Of a stretch of 64,000 nt of DNA, positions 42,721-51,135 are shown in pieces. Origin of the DNA: Actinomadura fibrosa. GTDB lineage: Bacteria; Actinomycetota; Actinomycetes; Streptosporangiales; Streptosporangiaceae. Both the position numbers and the translations under genes were made by a program. The notes under the pieces are model-generated. The model was not told the origin of the DNA, did not search any database, and saw only the letters and a program-made list of their open reading frames with translations. The stretch spans positions 1 through 64,000 of the forward strand of contig NZ_CAACUY010000007.1 of NCBI RefSeq assembly GCF_900659615.1, in the 5' to 3' direction. Every line of letters starts with the position of its first letter. Position 1 is the stretch's first letter.

Positions 42721-43328
42721 GTCTGGAACCAGCCCTCCTCGTGAGCCAGGATCATGGCTTCCAGTCGGGTGGCGGCGCCGAGCTGCCGGTAGAGCTGCTT
42801 GAGCATCCGGTACATCGCTCGCTCGGAGTAGCCTGCCTCGGCGGCCAGGCGGGCGACAGTCCAGCCCTCGGCCAGTTGCCGCAGCCAGGCGACCTGTTGC
42901 GCGGAGGGAGCCGGTCGACGCGGCGGCTGCCCGCCCCGGCCGGTCACGAGGAGGTCGGCGACCCCGGCCGGCATCACCGCCTCGCCGTCGAGTGTGGCGT
43001 CCACCGCCCGTCGCAGCGTCGTCACCGTCGCCGTCCGAGCCACCACCGACCGGGCACCGGCCCGCACCGCCTGCGCCCCGAGCGACGAGTTCGCGCCGGT
43101 GAGCAGCGCGACGATGAGCGGCCGGGGCCGCACCCGGCACATCGCGGTCAACCGGTCGAGTTCCTCGGCTGAATCCAGGGTCAGCAGTACCGTTCCACCC
43201 GGCCGTTCGCGCACCCACGCCAACGCGTCGGCGGGTTCTTCGACAAGGTGACCGGCGCTGGACAGAGCAGCCACGACGCCATGCCGGAACAGTGGCACGG
43301 GGTCCACGACCGCGACATGAACGGTCAC
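42717..43328 (-). CDS. LuxR-type regulator with receiver-like domain
   Basis: A 203-residue protein from GTG 43328 (GGGAGGTG upstream). The N-terminal part (V-H-V-A-V-V-D-P-V-P-L-F-R-H-G-V) looks like a response-regulator receiver. The phosphoacceptor region V-L-L-T-L-D-S-A-E-E is altered, so phosphorylation is uncertain. The C-terminal HTH (VAWLRQLAEGWTVARLAAEA, then Y-S-E-R-A-M-Y-R-M-L-K-Q-L-Y) is LuxR/sigma-4 type. Its stop overlaps the stop of the kinase-STAND gene by four bases (convergent). It may be an orphan regulator for the neighbouring systems. Confidence 0.7.
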   Translation of the reverse strand: MTVHVAVVDPVPLFRHGVVAALSSAGHLVEEPADALAWVRERPGGTVLLTLDSAEELDRLTAMCRVRPRPLIVALLTGANSSLGAQAVRAGARSVVARTATVTTLRRAVDATLDGEAVMPAGVADLLVTGRGGQPPRRPAPSAQQVAWLRQLAEGWTVARLAAEAGYSERAMYRMLKQLYRQLGAATRLEAMILAHEEGWFQT

Positions 43329-43488
43329 CCGCACCTCCCTGTGACTATCGGCTTCTGGCTGGAACGGCAGCCGACAGCTTAGGTCGACAGGAACCTGTCG
43401 TTGGGCGGTCATGGTTCCGCACCATTCGTCATGGACCTGCGGTGCTTCTCATTCCTAGCGTCGAGTAATCGGATGCTTGGAGGTCCGC

Positions 43489-43743
43489 ATGATTTCCGAA
43501 AAACCGGGCCGGCGCATGTATCTGCCGATCCCACGCCGTACCCGAGGGGGAAAAGCCGGCCTCGACGACGCCAAGGTCCAATACATCCGCGATGTCGCCG
43601 CGAAGCTTTCCCCCGGAGCCAAAGCGGCGGATGTTTACCGGCATATCCGCTACCGCCAAGGGCGGCACGACATCAGCAGGGCCTTGGTGCGTGAGGTCAT
43701 GGGTCAGGACCGCCAGATCTCGCAGCGCCGGTTCAGACGCTGA
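43489..43743 (+). CDS. Small basic protein, function unknown
   Basis: An 84-residue protein starting at ATG 43489 with GGAGGT seven bases upstream. It is strongly basic (MISEKPGRRMYLPIPRRTRG, DVAAKLSPGAKAADVYRHIR, R-Q-I-S-Q-R-R-F-R-R). The middle D-A-K-V-Q-Y-I-R-D-V-A-A-K-L could be a short helix-turn-helix, so nucleic-acid binding is plausible. It is divergent from the LuxR-type gene. I know no family. Confidence 0.5.
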   Translation: MISEKPGRRMYLPIPRRTRGGKAGLDDAKVQYIRDVAAKLSPGAKAADVYRHIRYRQGRHDISRALVREVMGQDRQISQRRFRR

Positions 43744-43899
43744 AGCAAGGCCTGTCACAGGCACCTCCCGGCCGGGATGCCACAGTGCGCTCGGCTGCCT
43801 CGTCTCAGGGGCAGAGAAGGGTTCGAGAGGCGAGAAGGTGAAGGGTCATGCGGGCTTTCGTTGCCGAGTGAGGCCGGGATCCTCGGGCGGCGGCTGGTG

Positions 43900-44022
43900 C
43901 CGCGGTTGGTCGCGCGGAGGCACGAGGCGAGGGCCACGATGACGAGCGCGGCGAAGCTGGGCGTGCTGGCCAAGCTGGGCGCGGAGGTCGTCGTGATGGA
44001 CGGGCTGGACGCGGCCCTGGCG
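43900..44022 (+). pseudogene. Fragment resembling an NAD(P)-binding protein
   Basis: The frame reads TSAAKLGVLAKLGAEVVVMD then G-L-D-A-A-L-A-G. This resembles the 'RxxxKxxxLxxLGAEVVxxDGLD' region of atypical short-chain dehydrogenases. No glycine motif or further conserved part is present, and it runs into an unrelated integrase piece. It is a remnant at best. Confidence 0.35.
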
Positions 44023-44209
44023 GGACCGGCTGAACTACAACGAGGCGCACACGCTGATACGCCACCTGAAGACGGCGGCGTTCATCGTCTGCGCCTACCT
44101 GACCGGCATGCGGCCAGGGGAGGAACGAGCGGAGTTGCATCTGATGACGCAATCGGCACGTTCGGATGCTGAGGCATTCCCAGCTCAGAGCGCCCGTCCT
44201 GCCCGGTAG
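44018..44209 (+). pseudogene. Integrase (tyrosine recombinase) fragment
   Basis: The plus strand reads RDRLNYNEAHTLIRHLKTAA then F-I-V-C-A-Y-L-T-G-M-R-P-G-E before a stop at 44207. 'hLTGMRPGE' carries the first catalytic Arg of tyrosine recombinases of the large actinobacterial type. Everything after that box is missing. It is one more sign of repeated insertion in this 1-kb stretch. Confidence 0.6.
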
Positions 44210-44329
44210 CCGGTCGTGGCTTCCAGGAGATGGCCTTCCATCTCCTGGACCCGCTGTTTCTCCCGCTCCGGCAGCGTGTCGATCACCGCCCCCGGATCGA
44301 GCAGAGCGGCCTGCTCCCGCGCCGCTTTG
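44185..44329 (-). pseudogene. Possible transposase (TniA-like) fragment
   Basis: The minus strand reads DTLPEREKQRVQEMEGHLLE-A-T-T-G-Y-R-A-G-R-A-L then stops. 'R...hExHhxExxTGYRxG' is the linker found ahead of the DDE core in Mu/TniA-like transposases. This is only 47 residues, so the call is tentative. The rest of 44330-44730 holds no gene I can support. Confidence 0.35.
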
Positions 44330-44730
44330 CTCGGCGGGGCGGCATCGCCCAAAACACGCGGTCGGCGACTAGCTCTAGTACGCCGATCAGCTGGGTGCGC
44401 CCGGATCCCGAATGCAACCGAATGCAAGCCGGCCACCACAACTCACCGGACGGACGCCTTCGCCGCGCTCAGTGAAAGAGTCGGGGCCGCCGAGTACTCG
44501 GTAGAAATCAGGCGGATGTAGCGGCCCACGAGTCGACGCCGGACGCCCTGGTCGCCACAGTGGTCGGCCGGGACGGCCAGATCGTGGCGAGCGGCGACGG
44601 CGGCCCCGAACGGCTGCACGAGGGTGCTGCTGCGCCTGGCCGGTGTCGGCGCCGACCACCGCCGCCACGTGCACGCGTCAAGAACCGTGCAGTAAAGCCG
44701 CAGGTGACGTAGCCGGTGCCGGTGGTGCTC

Positions 44731-44877
44731 CTATAGGTGGTGGAGCACGAGAGTGAGCAGCCAGCCGGTGGCGCCGGCGCTGGCGCCGCTGACGATGGCG
44801 CCGGGCAGGATCTGGCGCAGGACTTTGCGGGCGAGCCGCGCGAGGGTGATGCGGTACTGAAGCAGGTGCTTGCGCAT
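44731..44877 (-). CDS. Tiny hydrophobic peptide beside the 15-repeat ATPase (peptide B)
   Basis: A 48-residue frame: MRKHLLQYRITLARLARKVL, then R-Q-I-L-P-G-A-I-V-S-G-A-S-A-G-A-T-G-W-L-L, ending T-L-V-L-H-H-L. A strongly basic amphipathic start is followed by a Gly/Ala helix and the T-G-W-L-L motif. It is divergent from the repeat ATPase (230 bases between). A near copy with a frameshift lies just behind the ATPase gene (48662-48797), and peptide A takes the same place beside the other repeat ATPase. Such peptides look membrane-active (toxin-like). No known family comes to mind. Confidence 0.6.
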   Translation of the reverse strand: MRKHLLQYRITLARLARKVLRQILPGAIVSGASAGATGWLLTLVLHHL

Positions 44878-45107
44878 GGTGTGCTTCCGGTTTGGGGAGC
44901 GGGTGGCCGGCCGGGCCCGCGTGCGGATGTGGTGATTTGAGGCTGCCGGTGGCGGCCGGATCCGGCCGGAGTCGCGGAGCGATTCGGACAAACACCGCGC
45001 GGGTCCGAGCTTGGCGGGCAGGCTGAACCGTAGACGTGCCTTATCGGGTCTTGGAGTCTGAGGGACTCCGAAGTGGCGTCGTGGAGCCGTGGTCGGGAGG
45101 AGGCGGG

Positions 45108-48100
45108 GTGGCGGGGGCGAGCGGTGATGGCGCGGCGAGCGCGAATCCGGAGCGGGTGCAGACCGCTGCGGAGCTGGCCGTGGCACTGAACGCGCTACGT
45201 GGTCGCCGTACCTACGCCGAGCTCGGCGGCGCGGCGCAGACGCTGCCGGGCGGTAGGGCGTTGCCGCGCAGCACGGTGGGCGGTCTGGTCACCAAGGGCC
45301 GCTGCGAACGCGAGACTTTGGAGACGTTCCTGGCGGTGTGCGGGGTGCCGCGCGATCAGCATGAACGTTGGCTGGCGGCCTGGGAGCGCACCCGAACCGC
45401 GACTGCGCCGGTGCCCGGCGCGGTTCGGGTCCGCGACGCCAGCTGGCGGGCGCTGGGGGTGCATGTGCCGATCGAGGTGCCCGGCGCCGACCCCGATGCC
45501 CTGCCCACCTATGTGCCGCGCGATATCGACGAGCGGCCTGGCACGGGGCTGCGTTCCTGGCTGCGCGCCGCCGCTGGCCGCGGCGGGATGGTGGTGCTGG
45601 TCGGTGGCTCGTCCACCGGTAAGACCCGCTGCCTGCTTGCCGCCGTCCAGGATGTGCTGCCGGACTGGTGGCTGCTGCACCCGCGCGACACCGCGGAGCT
45701 ACACACGCTGGCCGACCAGCCGCCCGGCCGGCTGGTGATCTGGCTGGACGAACTGCAGAACTACCTGGGCGGCGCCGACGGCCTGACCGCTGCCACCGCG
45801 GATCGGCTCATTCAGGCCGGAGCGGTTCTGGTGGCCACCGTGTGGCCCGCCTACCATGACGCCCACCTGACCGCGTCCGCTCCGGTCCTGCAGAACATCA
45901 CCGGTGATGGCATCAGCCGAGCCGACCGGTACCGGTTCGAGCGGACGTTGCTCAAGCTCGCTCACCGCATCCATCTGGCCGAGCGGTGCAGTCCAGGCGA
46001 GACCGACCACGCCCGCCGTCTAGCCGACACCGTCAACGGCGGGGCCGGGGACCCGTGGCTGCGGGCGGCGCTGCGCTCAACCGACGCAGGGCTGACCCAG
46101 ATCATCGCGGCCGCACCGCAACTACTGGACCGCTGGCGCAACGGCACCCCCTACACTCGCGCGCTCTTAATGGCCGCAGCCGACGCCGCCCGGCTCGGTG
46201 CCTGGCTCGGTGGCCGGCTTGGTGCTCGGTTCGATGGCCGGTTCGGTGCTCGGTTCGGTGTCTGCTCCCCGCTGCCGGTAGAGTTCCTGCGCGCCGCAGC
46301 CCCTGGCTACTGCAGCCGGGTCGAGCGGGCGCAGGCGCCGGTGAACTGGTTCGAGGAGGCGCTTGACTACGTCACGCAGCCGCTGGCGGGCGCCGCAGCA
46401 GCCCTGGCCCCCACCGGCGACGGCATGACCATGGGCGCCATCACCGGCTACCAGCTGGCCGACTACCTCGACCAGCACGCCCGCACCACCCGCGCTGACC
46501 AGATCCCCCCGGACAGTTTCTGGACCGCCGCCGCCACCCACGCCCACCCCACGGATCTCCACCCCCTCGGCCAAGCCGCCCACAACCGCGGCCTGTACCG
46601 CCACGCCGCCCAACTCTGGAAGAACGCCACCCAGCACGGGGACCACGCCGCCGCTGCAGACCTGGTCGAGCTCTTACGCCAGATCCACCCGACCGATTCC
46701 CGCCCCGCCGACCTCGCCGCCGCGCACACCGCCCTCGACGACCCGCGCGGCGTGGCGCACCTGCTGAATGATCTGCACCAGATGGGGTTGGACGAGCAGG
46801 TCGGCGCCTTTGCCAAGCGGGTCGTCGCGCACGTACCCGTTGACGATCCGCGCGGCGTAGCGGACCTGCTGAGAGTGCTACGAGGAGTGGGGGCGAAGGA
46901 GCAGATCACCATGCTGCTGGCCCGCGATCCCGCCGCACACGTCCCCATCGACGATCCGTACGCCGTGGCGATCCTGCTGGGGGAGCTGCGGGAGGTGGGG
47001 GCACGGGAGCAGATCGCGGTGCTGCTGGCCCGCGACCCCGCCGCACACGCCCCCATCCACGGCCCGCACGCCGTGGCGAGGTTACTGAGCGGTCTGGGTC
47101 AGGTGAGGGCTGACGGCCATGTCGAGGTGGAGAAGCAAGTTTTCGCACTGGCCGAGCGAGGCACCGCGCACGCCGATCTCGACGACCCGTTCGGAGTGGC
47201 GGCCCTGCTGGGGGAGCTGCGGGAGGTGGGGGCACGGGAGCAGATCGCGGTGCTGCTGGCCCGCGACCCCGCCGCACACGCCCCCATCCACGGCCCGCTC
47301 GGCCTGGTCTCGCTGCTACGCGGGCTGCGCGAGGTGGGGGCGGACGAGCAGGTCGTCGCGCTGGCCGGACGCGCCGCTGCACACGTCCCCCTCAACGACT
47401 CGCGCCACATCATGAACCTGCTGAAAGGGCTACGCCGGCTGGGGATGAAGCAACAGGTCGGCACGCTTGCCGAGCGGGTCACCAAGCAGATCTGTCTCGA
47501 CAGCCCCGACCAAGTGGCGATCTTGCTGTACCAGCTGCGCGAGGTGGGGGCGGACGAGCAGGTCGTCGCGTTGGCCGAGCACGCCGCCGCGCACATCCCC
47601 CTCGACAACGCAAGGGACCTGGAGGTCCTGCTGTGCAGGCTGCGCGAGGCAGGAGCGGACGAACAGATCGCCGTGCTGCTGGGCCGCGACCCCGCCGCGC
47701 ACGTCGCCCTCGGTGACCCTCACGGCGTAGGGTTCCTGCTGTACCAACTCCGCACGCTGGGGGCGGACGACCAAGTCCTCGCGCTCGCCCAGCGCGCCGC
47801 CGTGCACGTCCCCCTCAACGACTCGATCGGCCTGTGGTCCCTGCTGGAGGCGCTGCGCGATGCGGGGATGGGCGGACACTTCTCCATACTGGCCGAGCGC
47901 GCTGCCGCACATGCCCCCCTGAACGACCCGCGCGGCACGGCGTTCCTGCTGCAATTGCTGCACGAGGCAGGGGCGGACGAGCAACTCGCCGTTCTACTGG
48001 CCCGCGTCCCCGCCGCACACATCCCCCTGGACAACCTGCGCGATGTGACGGATCTGCTGAACAGGCTGCGCAAGGTGAAAGCGGACGAACAACTCCTTAA

Positions 48101-48449
48101 GCTCGCCGCACGCATCGCCGCGCACATTCCCCTCGACAACCCGTGCGATGTAGCGGAGTTGCTGCACGGGCTGCGCGAGGTGGGAGCGGACGAGCAGATC
48201 GCCGTGCTGCTGGCCCGCGACCCCGCCGCACACAGCCCCCTCAACCATCCCTCCGACGCAGCGTGGTTGCTGGATGGCCTGCGCGCGGTGAAGGCCGATA
48301 AACAGGTCGTCGCGCTCACCGAACGGCTGCCTGCGGCTGGTCTGTTCCCTCAGTTCATCGAGAACGTCGACCGGGGACAACGATTCCGATTCGGGCGTGA
48401 CACCGATGGGCGGGCAACCGCGCGCTGGTCCTGGGAAGACCTGCAATGA
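45108..48449 (+). CDS. STAND-like ATPase with fifteen 35/36-residue helical repeats
   Basis: An 1113-residue protein from GTG 45108, which has GGGAGGAGG seven bases upstream. N-terminal HTH-like region (LNALRGRRTYAELGGAAQ, RSTVGGLVTKGRCERETLE) at about 25-90; Walker A GGSSTGKTR (about 165); Walker B VIWLDELQNYLGG (about 210); helical middle with YQLADYLDQHARTTRADQIP as in its paralogue. Fifteen repeats follow (A-H-x-P-L-D-D-P-x-x-V-A-x-L-L-x-x-L-R, then E-V-G-A-D-E-Q-I-A-V-L-L), and the closing motif FRFGRDTDG...WSWEDL. The paralogue at 24474-26942 shares every part but has seven repeats. Likely a signal-sensing ATPase with a solenoid sensor. Peptide genes flank it on both sides. Confidence 0.75.
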   Translation: MAGASGDGAASANPERVQTAAELAVALNALRGRRTYAELGGAAQTLPGGRALPRSTVGGLVTKGRCERETLETFLAVCGVPRDQHERWLAAWERTRTATAPVPGAVRVRDASWRALGVHVPIEVPGADPDALPTYVPRDIDERPGTGLRSWLRAAAGRGGMVVLVGGSSTGKTRCLLAAVQDVLPDWWLLHPRDTAELHTLADQPPGRLVIWLDELQNYLGGADGLTAATADRLIQAGAVLVATVWPAYHDAHLTASAPVLQNITGDGISRADRYRFERTLLKLAHRIHLAERCSPGETDHARRLADTVNGGAGDPWLRAALRSTDAGLTQIIAAAPQLLDRWRNGTPYTRALLMAAADAARLGAWLGGRLGARFDGRFGARFGVCSPLPVEFLRAAAPGYCSRVERAQAPVNWFEEALDYVTQPLAGAAAALAPTGDGMTMGAITGYQLADYLDQHARTTRADQIPPDSFWTAAATHAHPTDLHPLGQAAHNRGLYRHAAQLWKNATQHGDHAAAADLVELLRQIHPTDSRPADLAAAHTALDDPRGVAHLLNDLHQMGLDEQVGAFAKRVVAHVPVDDPRGVADLLRVLRGVGAKEQITMLLARDPAAHVPIDDPYAVAILLGELREVGAREQIAVLLARDPAAHAPIHGPHAVARLLSGLGQVRADGHVEVEKQVFALAERGTAHADLDDPFGVAALLGELREVGAREQIAVLLARDPAAHAPIHGPLGLVSLLRGLREVGADEQVVALAGRAAAHVPLNDSRHIMNLLKGLRRLGMKQQVGTLAERVTKQICLDSPDQVAILLYQLREVGADEQVVALAEHAAAHIPLDNARDLEVLLCRLREAGADEQIAVLLGRDPAAHVALGDPHGVGFLLYQLRTLGADDQVLALAQRAAVHVPLNDSIGLWSLLEALRDAGMGGHFSILAERAAAHAPLNDPRGTAFLLQLLHEAGADEQLAVLLARVPAAHIPLDNLRDVTDLLNRLRKVKADEQLLKLAARIAAHIPLDNPCDVAELLHGLREVGADEQIAVLLARDPAAHSPLNHPSDAAWLLDGLRAVKADKQVVALTERLPAAGLFPQFIENVDRGQRFRFGRDTDGRATARWSWEDLQ
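46184..46262 (+). repeat. Short in-frame tandem repeat in the ATPase gene
   Basis: GGTGCTCGGTTCG-type units repeat several times and encode LGGRLGARFDGRFGARFG. The paralogue lacks this segment (it goes directly from DARRMG to NALPLS). It is a local expansion of about 15-20 codons between the ATPase and the adaptor region. Confidence 0.6.
46716..48333 (+). repeat. Coding array of fifteen 105/108-base repeats
   Basis: Fifteen units, more diverged than those of the 24.6-25.3 kb array. One unit (fourth) is longer by five residues. Most pairs differ at many positions, so this array is older, apart from the recent 95-base duplication inside it. Confidence 0.8.
46973..47298 (+). repeat. Identical 95-base direct repeat, period 231
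   Basis: 46973-47067 and 47204-47298 are identical by eye over 95 bases, 77 codons apart, spanning the end of one helical unit and the start of the next (LGELREVGAREQIAVLLARD). This points to a recent two-unit duplication or gene conversion. Confidence 0.8.
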
Positions 48450-49419
48450 GGTAGCTCCTTGGAACCGGGCTGCGGCCAGCGGCCACCGCCGGTTCCTTGA
48501 CCGCTTCCTCCATCGCCCCGACGAAGTCATCGTCGCCGGACGTGCCCGCCTCCAGCCCCCCCTCGCGCGGCACGTGCCAGACGGCCGCGGCGATCGGCAG
48601 GGGTGATCCGGGGGTGCCGGTGCATCCGACGAGACACACCTGCACCGAGCCTTGGTGGTGCTTACAGGTGGCGGAGCAGGAGGGGTGAGCAGCCAGCCGG
48701 AGGTACCGGCGGCGGTGCCGCTGACTACGGCGCTGGGCACGACCTCGCGGGTGAGCCGCGTGAGGATGGTGCGGTAGTGGTGCAGGTGGCTGCGCATGGA
48801 GTGTGCTCCCGGGTGGTGGGGGAGCGGGTGACCGGCCGGGCTCGCGATCGGATGGAACGGCTCCGACTCAACTGCGTTTCGTGGTGTCCCTGGCGGGTCC
48901 CGGACAATGGTGGACGAACCGCGCGCAGGTGACGACCGTTTTTGGCATGCTTGAACAGGACGTGTGACACGCCCCCGCTACCGGGCCGACACTCCTGCGA
49001 AAGGGGTGTCGGCTCCGGCCGGGTTCCCCAGTCATCGTCTTCCACGTGGCCACCTCCGCCATACTGCGCTGAGCCCGGTGGCGGGCACGGGGAGCGTAGC
49101 TTCCTCCCGAGGCTCCAGGCTCACGCTGGTGGACGATGCTGCGGGAAAGTCGTGTAACCGGGGTTGTCGTACGGTTCAGATGCGTCCGGCGACAGGCGTC
49201 CGTCGAAGTGGATGTCGAAGGCGTTGGGGCGGCTTCCCAGCGGACGACCCAGGGCCGCAATGCTGGACCATGCTCCGACAGGCACCCCTGAAGGCCTTCC
49301 AGAGCCTCAATTCGACCCGGGGCGCTTCAGTAGCCTCAACGAGTACGAGCATGGCGCTTGACCTGGACGGACGAGGTCTTCGGCAGGGACACCGCCCCGA
49401 GGACGGGCATTACATCGCC
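48450..49419. other. Intergenic region holding only a broken peptide gene
   Basis: Apart from the peptide remnant at 48662-48797, both strands show only open frames without protein character. The stretch behind the remnant's start (about 48798-48850) resembles the stretch behind peptide B's start (about 44878-44930), with a shared AGCGGGTG-CCGGCCGGGC block, so a longer unit was duplicated. Confidence 0.45.
48662..48797 (-). pseudogene. Frameshifted copy of the tiny peptide gene (peptide C)
   Basis: From ATG 48797 the frame reads MRSHLHHYRTILTRLTREVV, then P-S-A-V-V-S-G-T-A-A-G-T-S-G-W-L-L-T, closely matching peptide B. After WLLT the DNA is CCCCTCCTGCTCCGCCACCTGTAA where B has CTCGTGCTCCACCACCTATAG. 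One extra C in a C-run shifts the frame, so the native stop (TAA, 48662-48664) is missed and translation runs on into the antisense of the ATPase gene. Restoring the frame gives an end like L-L-L-R-H-L. Confidence 0.65.
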
Positions 49420-51135
49420 CTAGCTGATCACGTTGTGGCTGATCTTGAACTGCGTCAGCAGAGCGGTGATCTGGTCGGTCTCGTCCTCGCGGATGGCCAG
49501 TCCCAGTAGTCGCCGCGCGCGGGTGACCGCGACGTACATGATCCGGAGTTCCTCGTCCTTCGCGGGGTCCCCGCGGTGCCACCGGGTGGCGGTACCCGGC
49601 TCAGGAAGCATCAGGAGGACGGCGTCGGCTTGATCGCCCTTGACCTGGTGGACGTTGTCCATTCTCAAGCCGGTCTCCTGCGGGTGGTGCCTTCTCGGGA
49701 CGGACGGTGCCCCACGGAGGTAGCCGCGAGTACCCTCAGGAGCAGCGCTCGCTGGTCGGGGCAGGTTCTTCATGGCCGCGTTGACGTCGCTGCTCCACTT
49801 CGGATGGGGGTGGGGGAGTGCGGCCAGAAAGGCGTAGCTCTTTCGGAGAAGGGTGCCGACATAAAGATCGTGTGCCTTGCAGATGGTCGAAACGCTGCCC
49901 GCCGAGTGCGGAAACCAGTAGGCGAGCAGGGTGGAGGCGGCCACGCGGCAAGCCTGGTCGAGCTTGTCGGCGTCCGCGGTGCCGGAGGCGATCACCTGAT
50001 GAGCCCTGGCAAGACGGGTGATGGGGTTACCACCGCGCTCTGAGGAAGGGATGGGCAGCGTCGACCGGCGCCGGGCCGTGAGCAGGCAGGACGTGGCCGG
50101 TATGCCGATCTGGTTCGCGTGCTCGCAGAAGACCATTGCGGTGGGGACGCCGCTGGTGTGGAGGGCCTTGGCGCCTGTGCTGAACGCGGTCGGGAGGATG
50201 AGCACAGGTGGGTTGTCATGGTGCCCGGCGACGGACACATCCGGTGGACGCGCGCCCGTCCGAAGCGTAGCTGCGAGGGCGCAGATCGTCGGTGTGCTCC
50301 GGCGGTTGCCGGTGAGCTGGACCGTGGTGTCGAATTTGGCGGTGAAGTCGGCGAGGGCCTGCGGGTCCGCGTCTCGCCACCCGTAGATCATTTGGTCGGG
50401 ATCGCCGACCACGGTGAGCTTCAATCCGGCCGTGTGGAGGACGTCCAGGATCGCGATCTCGGTGGTGGAGCAGTCCTGTGCCTCATCGACCACGATCTCA
50501 GAGAACCGGGAACGCAACGGAACCAGAACGTCATCCGGGCGTTTCTGTAGGTGCTGCCATGCAAGGACGCGGCTCTCATGGCAGGTGAGGTAGCCCTGGG
50601 TCTTGAGCTGGTTCCGGACCCGCTTCGCCTCGTTCTCCCAGTGCCGCCATGGCTTCTTGGAGCCAGAGAGCATCCGCTGTGTTGAACGATCGAGCGCGTG
50701 TTCGGGGATGCTCTCTACTCCGGTGCTGGGATCGAAGGTGAAGACGAAGGCATCGAGCGGCACCTTCCGATCCAGTTCGACCGTAGCGCGTACCGCCGAC
50801 CAGGAGTCGGACAGCTGCCAGGCTCGATCGGCGGCAAGGTACGGGCACACGAGGAAGTCCCAGATGAAGGCGTCCATCGTCCCGATGAAGTGAGGGAAGC
50901 CCACCAGGTCGGGGCGTCCCTCGGCACGGCAGCGTTCGGCCATCTGATCGCGGGCCGTCCGGGTGAACGAGATCAAGGCTCGTCCTTGCCGCAGCGTCCC
51001 GGAGGGAAGCGCGAAGTGCCGGGAGACGATCACGTGGGTCTTGCCGGCTCCAGGGCATGCCGGGACGTACAGCGGAGCCAGCGCAGTGATCGCTCTTTCC
51101 TGCTGGACCTGGGCCGCCTGCTGCTCCCCAGTCAT
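49420..51135 (-). CDS. UvrD/Rep-type helicase, Gabija GajB-like
   Basis: A 571-residue superfamily-1 helicase: Q motif EQQAAQVQQE, Walker A ACPGAGKTHV (about 27), SFTRTARDQMAER (Ia), IVVDEAQDCSTTE (II), VVGDPDQMIYGWRDAD (III), L-T-G-N-R-R-S-T (IV), MDNVHQVKGDQADAVLLML (V) and MYVAVTRARRLLGLA (VI). All motifs are intact. The start overlaps the OLD nuclease stop (ATGA). OLD-family nuclease followed by UvrD helicase is the gene order of Gabija defence, in which GajA nicks DNA and GajB senses DNA ends. Here the two genes are more diverged than textbook Gabija, so 'Gabija-like' is the safe call. Confidence 0.8.
   Translation of the reverse strand: MTGEQQAAQVQQERAITALAPLYVPACPGAGKTHVIVSRHFALPSGTLRQGRALISFTRTARDQMAERCRAEGRPDLVGFPHFIGTMDAFIWDFLVCPYLAADRAWQLSDSWSAVRATVELDRKVPLDAFVFTFDPSTGVESIPEHALDRSTQRMLSGSKKPWRHWENEAKRVRNQLKTQGYLTCHESRVLAWQHLQKRPDDVLVPLRSRFSEIVVDEAQDCSTTEIAILDVLHTAGLKLTVVGDPDQMIYGWRDADPQALADFTAKFDTTVQLTGNRRSTPTICALAATLRTGARPPDVSVAGHHDNPPVLILPTAFSTGAKALHTSGVPTAMVFCEHANQIGIPATSCLLTARRRSTLPIPSSERGGNPITRLARAHQVIASGTADADKLDQACRVAASTLLAYWFPHSAGSVSTICKAHDLYVGTLLRKSYAFLAALPHPHPKWSSDVNAAMKNLPRPASAAPEGTRGYLRGAPSVPRRHHPQETGLRMDNVHQVKGDQADAVLLMLPEPGTATRWHRGDPAKDEELRIMYVAVTRARRLLGLAIREDETDQITALLTQFKISHNVIS

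Noticed and set aside
41317..43218. A 633-codon minus-strand frame
   Set aside because: It is antisense to the kinase-STAND-TPR gene and to the LuxR-type gene; no domain is recognisable.
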